NCBI GenBank assembly: GCA_023853785.1
Contig: JAJIRX010000683.1
Span: forward strand, 62,001-126,000
Length of the DNA: 64,000 nucleotides
Origin: Psilocybe azurescens
Taxonomy: Eukaryota > Basidiomycota > Agaricomycetes > Agaricales > Agrocybaceae
Reading direction: 5' to 3'
The notes beneath the pieces were generated by a model, which saw nothing but the letters and a program-made list of their open reading frames with translations, did not search any database and was not told the origin of the DNA. This document shows positions 35,501-45,300 of this stretch, one piece after another. The stretch's first letter is position 1. Each line of letters opens with the position of its first letter. The translations under genes and the position numbers were made by a program.

Positions 35501-36751
35501 TTACTAGAAATCACCTTGTCTATGACATTGGCAAGAACTTGAGGGACGTCACGTCTAACTTCATGAACTGGCATAGGTCTTTTCTGCACAATGGAATGTA
35601 GAAGTTCAAGTGCTCCTCCTTCGAATGGCATTTGACCTCTGCCAACAAGCAATGTCCAAAAAAGTATTCCCAGGGAGTAAAGATCGGTCCTATGATCCTG
35701 TGCCATTGTTTCGATACTGCCTGTTTGCTCGGGTGCAAGGTAACAAAGAGCTTCCTTGATCTTTAGCTTTTCTGATTCTTCGTAAGCCCTCAGAACGAGA
35801 GACGAAGGCGATCCAAAATTTTCCAAGGAGATCGCGCGATTACCGAAGTGGACTAAACGCACAAATCCAGAATGGGAATTCAGATGGAATGCATTCGCAC
35901 GAACTAGCGGATTTGGTAAATTAGAGAAATCGCCACTAATGGATCATTACACCAACCTTCACGATGAACTAATCCAGCCCTAGCACACTGTGTCAGTGTG
36001 GATTGCGCAAACATAAAATAAGTATTACTTGTGTAAAACTTCCAAGCAACGCGTCGCTTGAATGGCGAATCTGTGTTCGGTATGGGTGACTGTGAATTCA
36101 AAATGTATGCATTTGACTCACTCCAGAAATGAAGCAAGATCCATGATGTCGAATGCTTCCATCTCGGAGGCCAGATCTGGCTCCTCAAGGCCTGACATAT
36201 AGACATCACCGTGCGTAGGAATTGACTTTGGACGTGAAATATCGGAAACCAACAAATCATTCACTTTAGATGGCGGCAGGTATCGTCCAAGTAAGTTGAG
36301 ACCTGGATGGACGAGAAGAAGGACAACGCAGTCTCCATTGTCACGAGGAATCTTGAGAAAGTCGATCATGCGGAGGGCCGTACTATGGCCTTCCGAAGAA
36401 GAAGCCATCCTTCCCAATCTAGAGCAGAACCCTATGTAAAAGTGACTGGATTTTAAGACATATAGAGAGGATGCGTACATGTGGGCCTCTCTTTCCAGGC
36501 ACATGGAGCCATTGGACTGAGCAGGTGCGATTTTAGCAAGAACATTTGATCCGTCCTTCAAGCTATTACCCTCCGCTAGAATAGTCATACTTCCAGTATC
36601 TTGCCATGAAACAGCCTGGAGATGTGATGAGAAAACGTGTAATTGCTTTGCAAGTAGTGTATACCTTTTCAAAAGTATACCCCGGTATCGAAAGAACACC
36701 ATCTCTAAAATACAGTGTGGGAAAAGAAGGTTGCACCAGCTTCTTCCGCAT
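26519..36751 (-). CDS. Hybrid histidine kinase with N-terminal kinase-like domain, AAA-type ATPase and GAF domain (S. pombe Mak2/Mak3-like)
   Basis: One long gene of roughly 40 short exons. Domains in order are: kinase-like (36751 to about 35300; LAKIAP lysine, VHREVRAN, VHFGN, YLAPEQTG, DLYSLGILFW), ATPase (about 34900-34050; Walker A GPPGIGKSS, Walker B LFALFLDDLHEAD), and a helical middle (about 34000-30200; for example RTTDPRTELAVGLLN). Then come GAF (about 29720-29200), HisKA (MSHELRTP near 29000), HATPase (NLIGNAVKFT, DTGIGL, GGTGLGLSIS, about 28300-27860), a receiver-like segment lacking the usual motifs (about 27750-27270), and a receiver (LIAEDNPIAQN; DHHMPICDG; S-x-PLKK; about 27200-26610). 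The stop is at 26519-26521. This is the layout of fungal hybrid kinases that feed the Ypd1-Ssk1/Skn7 phosphorelay. Frame breaks occur at about 28983 and 27851-27855. The start is the best ATG but is not certain. Confidence 0.8.
35290..36751 (-). other. Degenerate protein-kinase-like domain at the N-terminus of the hybrid histidine kinase
   Basis: The segment keeps the fold landmarks of a Ser/Thr kinase: a lysine in NVLAKIAP, the APE motif in LAPEQTG, and the helix-F aspartate region DHRTDLYSLG. The catalytic HRD reads HRE (about 35970-35958, then spliced to VRAN) and the Mg-binding DFG reads HFG (about 35850-35842). Loss of both acidic residues predicts a pseudokinase. The neighbouring residues are well formed, so this is not a frame error. 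Confidence 0.65.
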
Positions 36752-37082
36752 TTGTCTCCAGTCTGCAAGGAGAGCACTAAGCAGTCGTTTTAGACAGTCC
36801 AAACACTGAGGGTGTTTCTAGACAAAGAAAGTATGATCCCGAAGAATGGTAGGTGGAGAGGAAGCTAAATGGTATTATTTATACTGACTTACTGATGGCT
36901 TTGGCATGAGCCAAGAAGATCAAAAAGTATCACGTGTTTTATCATTCCACAAAAATCCATGGTCAATTCTGACGTCACTCAAAAATATTCCGCGATGAGG
37001 GCGCAGCCGAAACTCATCTACGGATAAGGAACCAGTGAGAAATAAGAATTCCAATTCGGGATTTTCATTAAGACCTCGTCTT

Positions 37083-37103
37083 CGTCAGGAGTCCATCCTG
37101 ACG
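37083..37103. repeat. Perfect inverted repeat, 8-bp arms and 5-nt loop
   Basis: CGTCAGGA and TCCTGACG flank the loop GTCCA. It could form a stem in RNA or DNA and lies inside the possible LTR. Confidence 0.8.
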
Positions 37104-37573
37104 TTTAATGATCTTCATCAGCCCCTGTAGCTTCCCTAATCTCATGTATTATATTCAATAAATATATATACCTTTGGGTCGCTAGAATTCCCTACCTCTC
37201 TCGGCCCTCCTAACTCTCTCAGAGATTTTCATATCGCTTTTCCAAAGCTCATATTCCAATCTCTCAATTTTTGCTCCCTCCCACCTCTTCCTTTTCCTTC
37301 AGTGTTTGGTACAGCCACTTGGATTCCGATTCGGTTTTCCCACTTGGTTTCCCAAGCGCTCAGGCCTTTGGCGGCCCAGAACCTTCTCACCTCGCTTTCG
37401 CGTCGCGTATCGCGTGCAATTCGCGTCGCCTCTCGCGATTCCGGTCGTTCACGTGACCCGACGTTTGGGTCCCTCGCGACCAGCCGCCAAAGCCCTCCGC
37501 ACCCACAAAGATTCGTGTCTCACGAATAATTTGTTTCTTCTCTCTTAACTTCACTATTCACGCCATTTATCCA

Positions 37574-37589
37574 CGAAGGAATTCCTTCG
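37574..37589. repeat. Perfect 16-bp palindrome
   Basis: CGAAGGAATTCCTTCG reads the same on both strands. It lies about 20 bp inside the right end of the possible LTR. Confidence 0.85.
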
Positions 37590-37820
37590 AACGTACAGTG
37601 ACTTATCAGTGTGCACCAATGCGGCCACCACTGTATGCTGTGGAGACTCTCAGGCCGCCAATATTCTAGGGCAACATTAAGAATATTTTGTTAACTCAAA
37701 TGTGTTTATTGAGCTACAAAGCACAAGACAGAACAGCCAGAAATGTAAGAGGAAATATAAAAAGTCTGTACTACCATGCCAAGCAGCTCCAAAATGGAAT
37801 TGAACTAAAGCATCTCATAT

Positions 37821-39851
37821 TCAAGATGTCACTGAGAGTTTGGGTACAATCAGCATTCCATATTTTCTTCAAAGCAGCCTCAAGGACTTACTGTAGCTTG
37901 CGGGGTCAATGTGATCGGGTAGTTCTGGAACTGCGACTTCGAATCGCGACTGAATGGCTGCCATTACTTGCTGATCGCTGTCGGAGGAAACGAACGTGAT
38001 TGCAAGACCTTTCGTTCCAAATCGTCCAGCTCGCCTAGTAATCATAAGTGAAGGAATTGAGTTTGACAAAAATTAAACTCACCCAACGCGATGCAAATAA
38101 CTGTCGGCATCAGGAGGACAGTCGTAATTGATGACGATATTGACACGCTCAACGTCGATGCCACGTCCAAAAATGTCAGTCGCTACCAAGATGCGCTTTT
38201 CAAACGCCTTGAATGCAGTATATCGGTTGATACTGTCCCAATACAGTTATAAATTCTGATTATCTCGAATCGAAAAGGTGAAAAAGGACAAACCGCTCTT
38301 CTTGTTGAAGCCCGGAGTGGATGCTGATGCTGGGGAAGTTACAAGATACCAAGAGTTTATCGAGTTCAATGGCACGGGCAACAGATTTGACGAAGATGAC
38401 AACCTGGAAATTGTGAGCAATCCTCCCAAGTATTACACAGACCTTAGCCCACCTGATTGAATTCCAGAGAATCAAGCAGCTCGTTGAGTTTCCTGTTCTT
38501 CCCAACTTCTTCAAGTTTGACGTAGTGTTGCTGAAGGCCGTGAAGGGTTAACTTCGTTTCATCATCTACGAATATTTCCAGAGGCTGAAGATAAAATATT
38601 AGAATACATAAAACAAAACCAAAAAATAACATACATTTGCCATAAATTTCTTGCAGGTGGCCCTGATATCCTTCGCCAAAGTCGCGCTGAACATCATCAC
38701 CTGCTTGTGATGAGGTGTGGCTCGGAAAATTTCTTGTACATCGCGGCGCATGTCTATTTAACGGACGATGTCGGAAATTAGATAAGATGGTCGAACGAAA
38801 GATGCGGCATAAAAGTAAAGATGCGACACGAAGAACAAATAGGGAAAATAAACTCGACAGTCGCTGCATGTAACCCGGATAGAAATCCTTGGAAATTGAT
38901 ATTCGGGCCTCTAGTAGGGCATTCCAATGCTCGGGACTTTGAAACGATCCGGCTACGCCCTGCCGAGCGTGATCCAGAAGGAATAATATGCCAAATGACA
39001 TGATTAGACGCCAATGACGCCCAAACCAAGTATTTGATGTAGCGACGGAATATAAACGATAGAGGTGGGAGCGCCAAATTTCACAAGACTAACCAAGCTG
39101 TTCGAGCATTTTATCGCACTCGTCTAAAACAAAATGTTTCACATTTTTCGCGTCTAGGTGTTTTTTCTCTTGCAAGGGCATTCAATCGACCTGGAGTAGC
39201 GACGACTATGTGAGGGCATTTGGACTTGTCGCGGAGAATGTCGGAGTCCTTGTTTACAGGTGTGCCGCCGTAGAAAGTGCTGACACGAACATCGGGCATG
39301 TACTTAGCAAACCGACTGTATTCATTTTTTATTTGGAAGGCAAGCTCCCGCGTATGGCAGAGCACCAAAACGGATACTTCGCCATTGACGGGTTCAAGCT
39401 GTTGCAACGTGGCCAGGACAAAGACGGCGGTCTTTCCGTGACCAGACTTTGCTTGGCAAAGTACGTCCATGCCTAGAACAGCTTGTGGAATACACTCTTG
39501 CTGCACTATCGCGGGGTTTAAGGTATTTAGACTGGAGTTGTAACCAAAACAACGATACCTTCTGAGGGATGCTCAAAACCGAGATCACTAATGGCACGCA
39601 ACAACTCAGGTTTAAGAAGGAAGTCTCTACAAGGCGAAGAAGCGTAATCAGTAAGTAGACACGCTCGTGTATGTGTTTAAATCTAACCGGAAACCAGTGG
39701 AATGAATGCCAGAAAAGTTTTTCTTATCTTTTCCTTCGGCGTCACTGGCGCTCGTCGTTACTCCTCCGTTTGCTGCTGCCGTGGTTCCAACGTTTGGTAC
39801 ATCATGGTCCTCTTCGTAGTCAATCAAGTCCTCGTTGTCGTGTCCGCTCAT
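37821..39851 (-). CDS. SUB2: DECD-box RNA helicase SUB2/UAP56
   Basis: Sub2 is the TREX-associated ATPase that drives spliceosome assembly and mRNA export. The start [15 protein letters not shown] at 39851 gives the acidic Sub2 N-terminus. After the first intron come [20 protein letters not shown] (Q motif), [18 protein letters not shown] (Walker A), [10 protein letters not shown], the diagnostic DECD ([11 protein letters not shown] near 39110) and FSATL. C-terminal helicase motifs include [30 protein letters not shown] and [15 protein letters not shown]. The last intron (37891-37832) joins SYMTS and stop. A one-base excess in the T run 39171-39176 (A on the coding strand) breaks the frame before [11 protein letters not shown]. 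The residues around it are invariant in the family, so a sequence error is likely. Confidence 0.93.
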
Positions 39852-40634
39852 GATTGAAGATTTAGAGATTAAAGCAGAGATGTTAGGGGAGACGGATGGA
39901 TGAATGGAGGGAATGAAGGTCGAAATCAACCAAGTGTTGGCACAGCTTTTATTTGGTTGTTCTTATAGAACCAAACAACCCTAGTCACTAACGGACAACT
40001 TACTCGCACGGACCTTATGTCATTAAATCCATTCGTGCAAATCTTCCACAAAGCATATCTTTTACTTCTGCTCTACTCTTTGATGTATAATTCCCGCAAC
40101 TTGATCGGCCTTCTAATGGCAGTGGGTATGCTACTTATCACTAGTATTACGTTCATTACACTGATTAAAGTCGCTGTATCTGTGCAGGGCTATATGGACT
40201 AAGTATAAAGTGTATCATTATTCAATATTGATAATGGAATGACATGACTCGGCTTGACCCAAGCTCGAGGCCTAAGGTATATCCTAAATTGAAGTATTGG
40301 AGGATTAATTCAAGGCCAAAGGTTGTAACAAGATTCGTTGGTGGCTATCTATATTCAACGCCTAAATGGTCCAAGTGGACGTCAAAAGCAAGCAGAGCCC
40401 TAATTAACAGAGTCCGAATATTGCCGAAGTGATCACGATCAATGAACATGGCTATTTGATTTGATGGCTTATACACTTTTTTTGGCTGCCGGAAACCAGG
40501 TGTTGGAGGTACTGCAGCCTGCGTCCCCATCAGGATCCCATTATCCGCGACCAGTCAACTAGTCGCCAGTGCTGGTAAGAGTCTGGGTTTCTTCTTTCGC
40601 TGACGCCTGCTATCTCAACCCTACTATAGACCCA
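39852..40634. other. Divergent intergenic region SUB2 / dicarboxylate carrier
   Basis: About 780 bp. It contains a small open frame at 40017-40202 that would encode a hydrophobic 61-residue peptide, but nothing supports it as a gene. The rest has no recognisable RNA gene or repeat. It should hold both promoters. Confidence 0.5.
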
Positions 40635-42106
40635 ATGTCTTCTGCCAATTATCCATTCTGGTAAGCTCATGCATCAAATAACTAGACAAATTTACGCATG
40701 TAACGAGCGCGAACGATTTCATAGGCTCGGAGGTATAGTCGCATCATGGCAAATGGGAGCACTGCTAATCTATATACTTTTTTACAGGGGTTGCTGCTTC
40801 CAGTACGTCAAACAAGCCATCTATCTATTGAAAACACTGCATCTCCTTCAGTGGCCGCTTCCTGTACTCATCCGTTGGATGTTACGAAAGTGTTCGTTGC
40901 AGTTCAAGGTTATTCAAGTGGAACTCTAGTGCTTATACACTCCCTAGGCGCATGCAAACACTAGCTTCAAATTCTGGCTCGAAACGTCCATCAACCGTCT
41001 CAGTCGTACGAACCTCGATATCGCAATCCGGTTTTCGAAGTCTCTACGCTGGCTTGAGTGCATCTCTTATGCGGCAGATGTCCTACTCTCTAGTGCGCTT
41101 GGGAGTGTATGAGAAACTGAAGACGCGTCTGGCCGAGGGAGGACAGAGTTCAACGTTTCGACTTTTGTTAGCAGCTTGCGTGGCGGGAGGATTGGGAGGT
41201 ATAGCTGGGAATCCTGCAGGTATGTTGTTTATACAACTCAATAAGAGATCGTTAGTATATGCAAATGTAGACATCATCTTGGTCCGGATGACAAGCGACC
41301 TGGTTAGACCTCCGGACAAGCGATACAATTACTCCAATGCCTTTACTGGTCTTCTTAGCTTGATGAAAGAAGATGGGCTCAAAGGACTTTCCCGAGGTCT
41401 CGGAACTAATACTGTAGGATTGTATATTCTTCATACTGAAAATCCTTTAACGACATTGACACAACTAGCTTCGAGCGATTATGATGAACGTAAGTGGCAT
41501 ACATTGTATTAAACGGATTCGTATAATTGATTTTGTTTCAATAGGCCTCTCAAGTAGGATCGTAGGTGGTTTATTCTATCACAGTTTTACCTTGTGCCTT
41601 GACTCTAGACGCAGGTACGACTTTTTCAAGACCACCTTACTGGACAACCCTTTACCCTTTATCGATCACCAATTGCACGACAATCTTCTTCTTCATCTAA
41701 CCTCAAGTTGTATGGCTGGGATGTTTGCAACAAGTGAGTAGACTGACTTGCATGTGTGGACCTGCGGCTCATAAAAACTAGCTGTCTGTTCACCCGCCGA
41801 TGTGATTCGATCACGACTCATGGCAGCGGTGCGTCGTCAATGCTTGTCCCTGCCTATCGTTTACTTATTAAGTTCGCCTACAGTCCTGCAACACTACATT
41901 TACTCAAGTCATTCGTAACTCGATTGATCAAGAAGGAGTTCGCTTCTTTTTCAAAGGCTGGACACCATCCTTTATCCGATTAGGACCGAATACAATACTC
42001 ATGTTTGTCTTCTATGAAGTAAGTTGTCGAAGTTCAGATCTCCCAGCTTTCTTTCCACTGATCCGAATTAAAGCAACTTAAATCTTTTTGGAGGACGACC
42101 TTCTAA
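40635..42106 (+). CDS. DIC1: Mitochondrial dicarboxylate carrier
   Basis: This SLC25 carrier exchanges malate or succinate for phosphate across the inner mitochondrial membrane. Exons are 40635-40660, 40725-40732 (8 nt), 40788-40802 (15 nt), 40852-40891, 40948-41219, 41271 onward, then several short ones to the final QLKSFWRTTF and stop at 42104-42106. All three carrier repeats carry the P-x-D-x-x-[KR] signature: HPLDVTKVR, NPADIILVR and SPADVIRSR. GGVAAS, ASLMRQMSYSLVRLGVYE, ASQVGSYDFFK and FKGWTPSFIRLGPNTILMF match the dicarboxylate subgroup. A base seems missing near 41938 (GAGTT for GAGGTT), which breaks FFFKGW. It converges on the GH43 gene. Confidence 0.9.
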
Positions 42107-42292
42107 CTTTACCTGTCTTCAATTCAATGCGGACTTTATCTTCATTCATCCAGACTACATTGATATACCAAGTCGGCCACAGCATCCAAATTATGACTAC
42201 ACCTGCTGCTACTTATATTTATTTAGAAATCATCCGATAGAGACAACTACTTCTGGACTTGTGGCTCTTCATGTTATTGTAAGAAATGGGTT

Positions 42293-44427
42293 TCAGTTTG
42301 CGGTGTACACAACTATCTTATCGAGGTCCGCAGCATATGCTGTAAAATGTTGGTGACGTTGGTGGTTTTCGTTTAATGAGTCACTTACTGTTCTGGTTGG
42401 CCGCAAAGGTAAGGGTGTTTATCCCACTTCGGAGATTAAGTTTGACTGGCACTGACAGTACAACACCTCCGCCTCCTGTATTTGGCTGATCGACCAAGAC
42501 GCTTGGACCCCCATTAACACTGGTATAGTGTTAAAATAATGCCCGAGAAAAGCGCCAGAAAGTGTACCTACCTAACTGTCGTATTTCTCCATGTCGAGTC
42601 TCCTGTGGTTACATTTCTATCAGCTCTTAATTTGTGGCCTCAAAGAATTGAAAACAGTACCATTTGCATAATACAAAGATACCCACTGTGAGGCGCCAAT
42701 GCCCTGTACATTAATTGTGACAGATCCACCTTTGCCTGTTTGTTCATGTGTCACCTAACTATGCATTTCAGACAAAATGCAGTGACGAATTTCACGCACC
42801 AAGATACCCAACTGCCTTTCCACCCGAGAAAGATGAACTCGATGGAATAGTGGCAGATCCAGAGACAGTTCCGCTCTCTGCCTCGTATGCTGTTCCTGAT
42901 GCTGCAGTGTATGTTCCTGCTGCAAGATTAACGCTCCAGACGTCAGTAGGGACGATCTGAGGCACCCCGTATTCCAGGTCAGGGGATACCAAATATAGGA
43001 ACTGCTTCCAAGAAGGGAAGGGCGCCAACGGTCACCCATGTAGATGGCGAAGTTAGATTGGATTGGCATGTCAAACGCATTTTGCGAAAAATATGTGCGG
43101 ACAGGTTCTGGAGCGATATCAGCCTGCGACGACCAAGGACCGGCTAAGGACTAGAGTAAGATGTCAATTAGCGCAAGATAGTTTAGTATGATTCAATTTA
43201 CCGAAGCTGTGAAAAATTTGTTTGGGTTGGGATCCCACCCGCTGGTGTGCGATGCGAAAAGATAATAGACCTATTAAAACGTGTGCGACAGGCTGAGATG
43301 TCGAATTCACCGCAAGGAATGTGTATCCAGACTCACCCCATTACGTTTGACTATTCCAGGTGCTTCCAGCGTCGAACCTTCCAACAGATTATTGTTGGCA
43401 TTTTCCGAACACCTTTATCTTTATAAACCGTCGAAAAGACAAACCTGAGAGCACACTTGTTTGCGAGACTACGTTGTAATAGTTGGAATCCAACTTCGAT
43501 ATCTTGAAGTTTTGGTTGTTGTCAGATGCATATAGAAGATATGCGGTCTGCGAAGCTTTAAACGCGGTATTAGCGACTCTATTATTAACAGGTTCGACTG
43601 GCACATACCGTCATCTATCAGAAAGAAGGATTGAGTATGGATGTCGTCGACATTACGATCAAAGAAATTTCACCGTCTTGAAAGAGGCTCATGTCCCTTG
43701 AGTCGGCCCCCAAGGGTTTAATGCTGGATTTGTATGTATAGGGACCACAGGGGGACATTGCCGTCGCAAGTCCAACCTCAGCTGCTCCATAGCTAGTCCA
43801 CATGAGTCGACGACACTGTCACTGAAAAGAATCTACCCACTTCGATGTGTCTGAATGGAACCACATAACGTATTCGGAGTTCTTTATAAGAAGCTGTCAA
43901 GGCCACTTCGAATGAAAGGAAATGGAGCAACGTACGGCCTTGTTGAAGATCACTTCGACGATAGAATATGCCAGCAGTTCAAAGAAAGAAATTTGAGAAC
44001 ATACCTTTAGGACGTTCGACAATATTGGAAGTGGATATCATTGTGCCGCTCACAGGCGTGAGCGCATCGTTTCGGCGACTCCAAGTCACCAAATCGGAAG
44101 ACTGATATTAGAAATCATCAGATATCAAAGCGGCAACCATTGTTAATTTTAATGACCGTGTAGCACGATACTGCTTTGAAAAGGGCGCTGTTGTGTGATT
44201 TGTCTTCGCCGAACCAGTAGTAGGTGGATCCAACCTTGTGCAGCGCATCTTTTTAACATACCAGGATCCGACTTTTATAAGAGAAATACCTTCAGAAACC
44301 CTCCTCCATGTGCTTGAATACTATTACCACTTGTGTCGAGCCACGTTGCTCCAGGAACTATGACAGCAGAGCGAACGAGGGAAACAGACACAAGAACTGA
44401 GGACAGAAACTTCATCCAGAAAAACAT
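42293..44427 (-). CDS. GH43 exo-beta-1,3-galactanase with C-terminal CBM35-like module, secreted
   Basis: Secreted GH43 subfamily 24 enzymes remove galactose from the beta-1,3-galactan backbone of plant arabinogalactan proteins. A signal peptide (MKFLSSVLVSVSLVRSAV; ATG at 44427 or, 12 bp inside, 44415) precedes WLDTSGNSIQAHGGG. Then come STYYWFGEDKSHNSALF, SSDLVTWSRRNDALTPVSG, NIVERPKV, MWFHSD, LGADSRDMSLFQDG, YLLYASDNNQNFKISKLD and LEAPGIVKRNG. HTSGWDPNPNKFF and MGDRWRPSLLGSSSYIWYPL follow. This order is that of characterised white-rot exo-1,3-galactanases, known to use Glu as acid and Gln as base. The C-terminus (GTAYEAESGTVSGSA, then VSVNGGPSVLVDQP, ending YAADLDKIVVYTAN) is a beta-sandwich sugar-binding module. 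There are about eleven short introns. Confidence 0.88.
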
Positions 44428-45300
44428 TAGAGCCGGAAAGCGAGGTGAAACAGGAATTGGCTGGCAAGGAAGGGCCTTTCATTTATACTGACATAGATAT
44501 ATCATTTTTGCTTCCAATGTTTATTCGACGCAAAACCGACCTCCCCGAAGATACCCATCTTACACGATATTTCTCCGCTGGAAGCCACTTGACACAAAAA
44601 TAGAAACATTCGAGCGACAGTATAACATTAAGAGAATCATACCGCTATTCTTGCTTGTATATTGGTAGTATCAGGTGGTGAAATCATCTGAGAGCTTTGT
44701 TGCGATAGTAAATCATTGCCAAATAGTTCGTTCCATTCTGTCATATTGAAGTATGAGAGATTGGAAGGATCCTGGTCTTCGAAATATATCACCCGCCACA
44801 GTCTAAAGAAGAACCATCTGAGCATATGACTTCGAGCAGCTAGAAGATGACTTCCATGAAAAGCCTCTTGCGTCGTAAAACGGTCCAGACAGTGATGAAT
44901 ATACCAATGTCGCTCCGCATTTCCAGTTGCAGATGTAGAACGGGGTGAACATCGAACTTAGTCAACGACCGGCCGGTTATATCCAAATCTCATGCCTTAA
45001 ACCGGATTTTACTGATTTCTGATTTTGCCGGGTGAATAAGAAGGTTAGGGGAGATGCAGCAAGGTATTTATGTCGGTCGACTGTAGAGTTGTGCAAGTCT
45101 TATGTGTACTTATCGTTCGGAATCACTGAATCAGTGGCTATGCGAAGTGAACTGGCACGTGGAATACTTCAACGTGTTCGACCAACGGTTTCTTTCACTT
45201 TCAATTTCAAACTCAAAAAGTGCCCTCTCTATGCCCTTATAAAGGTTACAAGTATCACCAGAAATCAGGCTCGCTATCAACTTCTAAGAACAACGGGGCT
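44428..45300. other. Divergent intergenic region GH43 / acetyl-CoA transporter
   Basis: About 870 bp. It includes a minus-strand open frame at 44637 to about 44950 (listed separately) and is otherwise without recognised elements. It must contain both promoters. Confidence 0.45.
44637..44825 (-). CDS. Unassigned short open frame (hypothetical)
   Basis: The frame from an ATG at 44825 encodes 62 residues, MLRWFFFRLWRVIYFEDQDP onward, ending ARIAV. It stays open upstream for about 40 more codons, with a plausible globular composition (ERHWYIHHCLDRF, EAFHGSHLLAARSHM). I recognise no family. It could be a fragment of a decayed gene or a chance frame. Confidence 0.2.
   Translation of the reverse strand: MLRWFFFRLWRVIYFEDQDPSNLSYFNMTEWNELFGNDLLSQQSSQMISPPDTTNIQARIAV

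Larger units (their letters stand above)
37036..37608. mobile_element. Possible solo LTR or LTR-retrotransposon remnant
   Basis: The segment begins TGAGAAATAAG and ends CTTATCA, giving TG...CA ends with imperfectly inverted termini. It is non-coding, has a TATA-like block (ATATATATA near 37162), then a long C/T-rich stretch, as in many fungal LTRs. I do not see a matching 4-6 bp target duplication at these ends, and no internal gag or pol sequence is present. The borders are a guess; a non-LTR explanation remains open. Confidence 0.3.
36752..37820. other. 1-kb region between hybrid kinase and SUB2, no protein gene
   Basis: No family-like protein could be read in any frame. The region contains a hairpin at 37083-37103, a pyrimidine-rich stretch from 37190 to 37560 with three overlapping open frames and no conserved motif, and a perfect 16-bp palindrome at 37574-37589. 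The composition differs from the neighbouring gene-rich DNA and suggests a transposon-derived sequence, listed separately. Confidence 0.5.

Noticed and set aside
37271..37548. Three overlapping plus-strand open frames
   Set aside because: Open frames in all three phases reflect C/T-rich sequence with few stops. No conserved motif is present.
40017..40202. Small hydrophobic open frame upstream of DIC1
   Set aside because: It is short, AT-rich, has no homology I can recognise, and falls in a promoter region.
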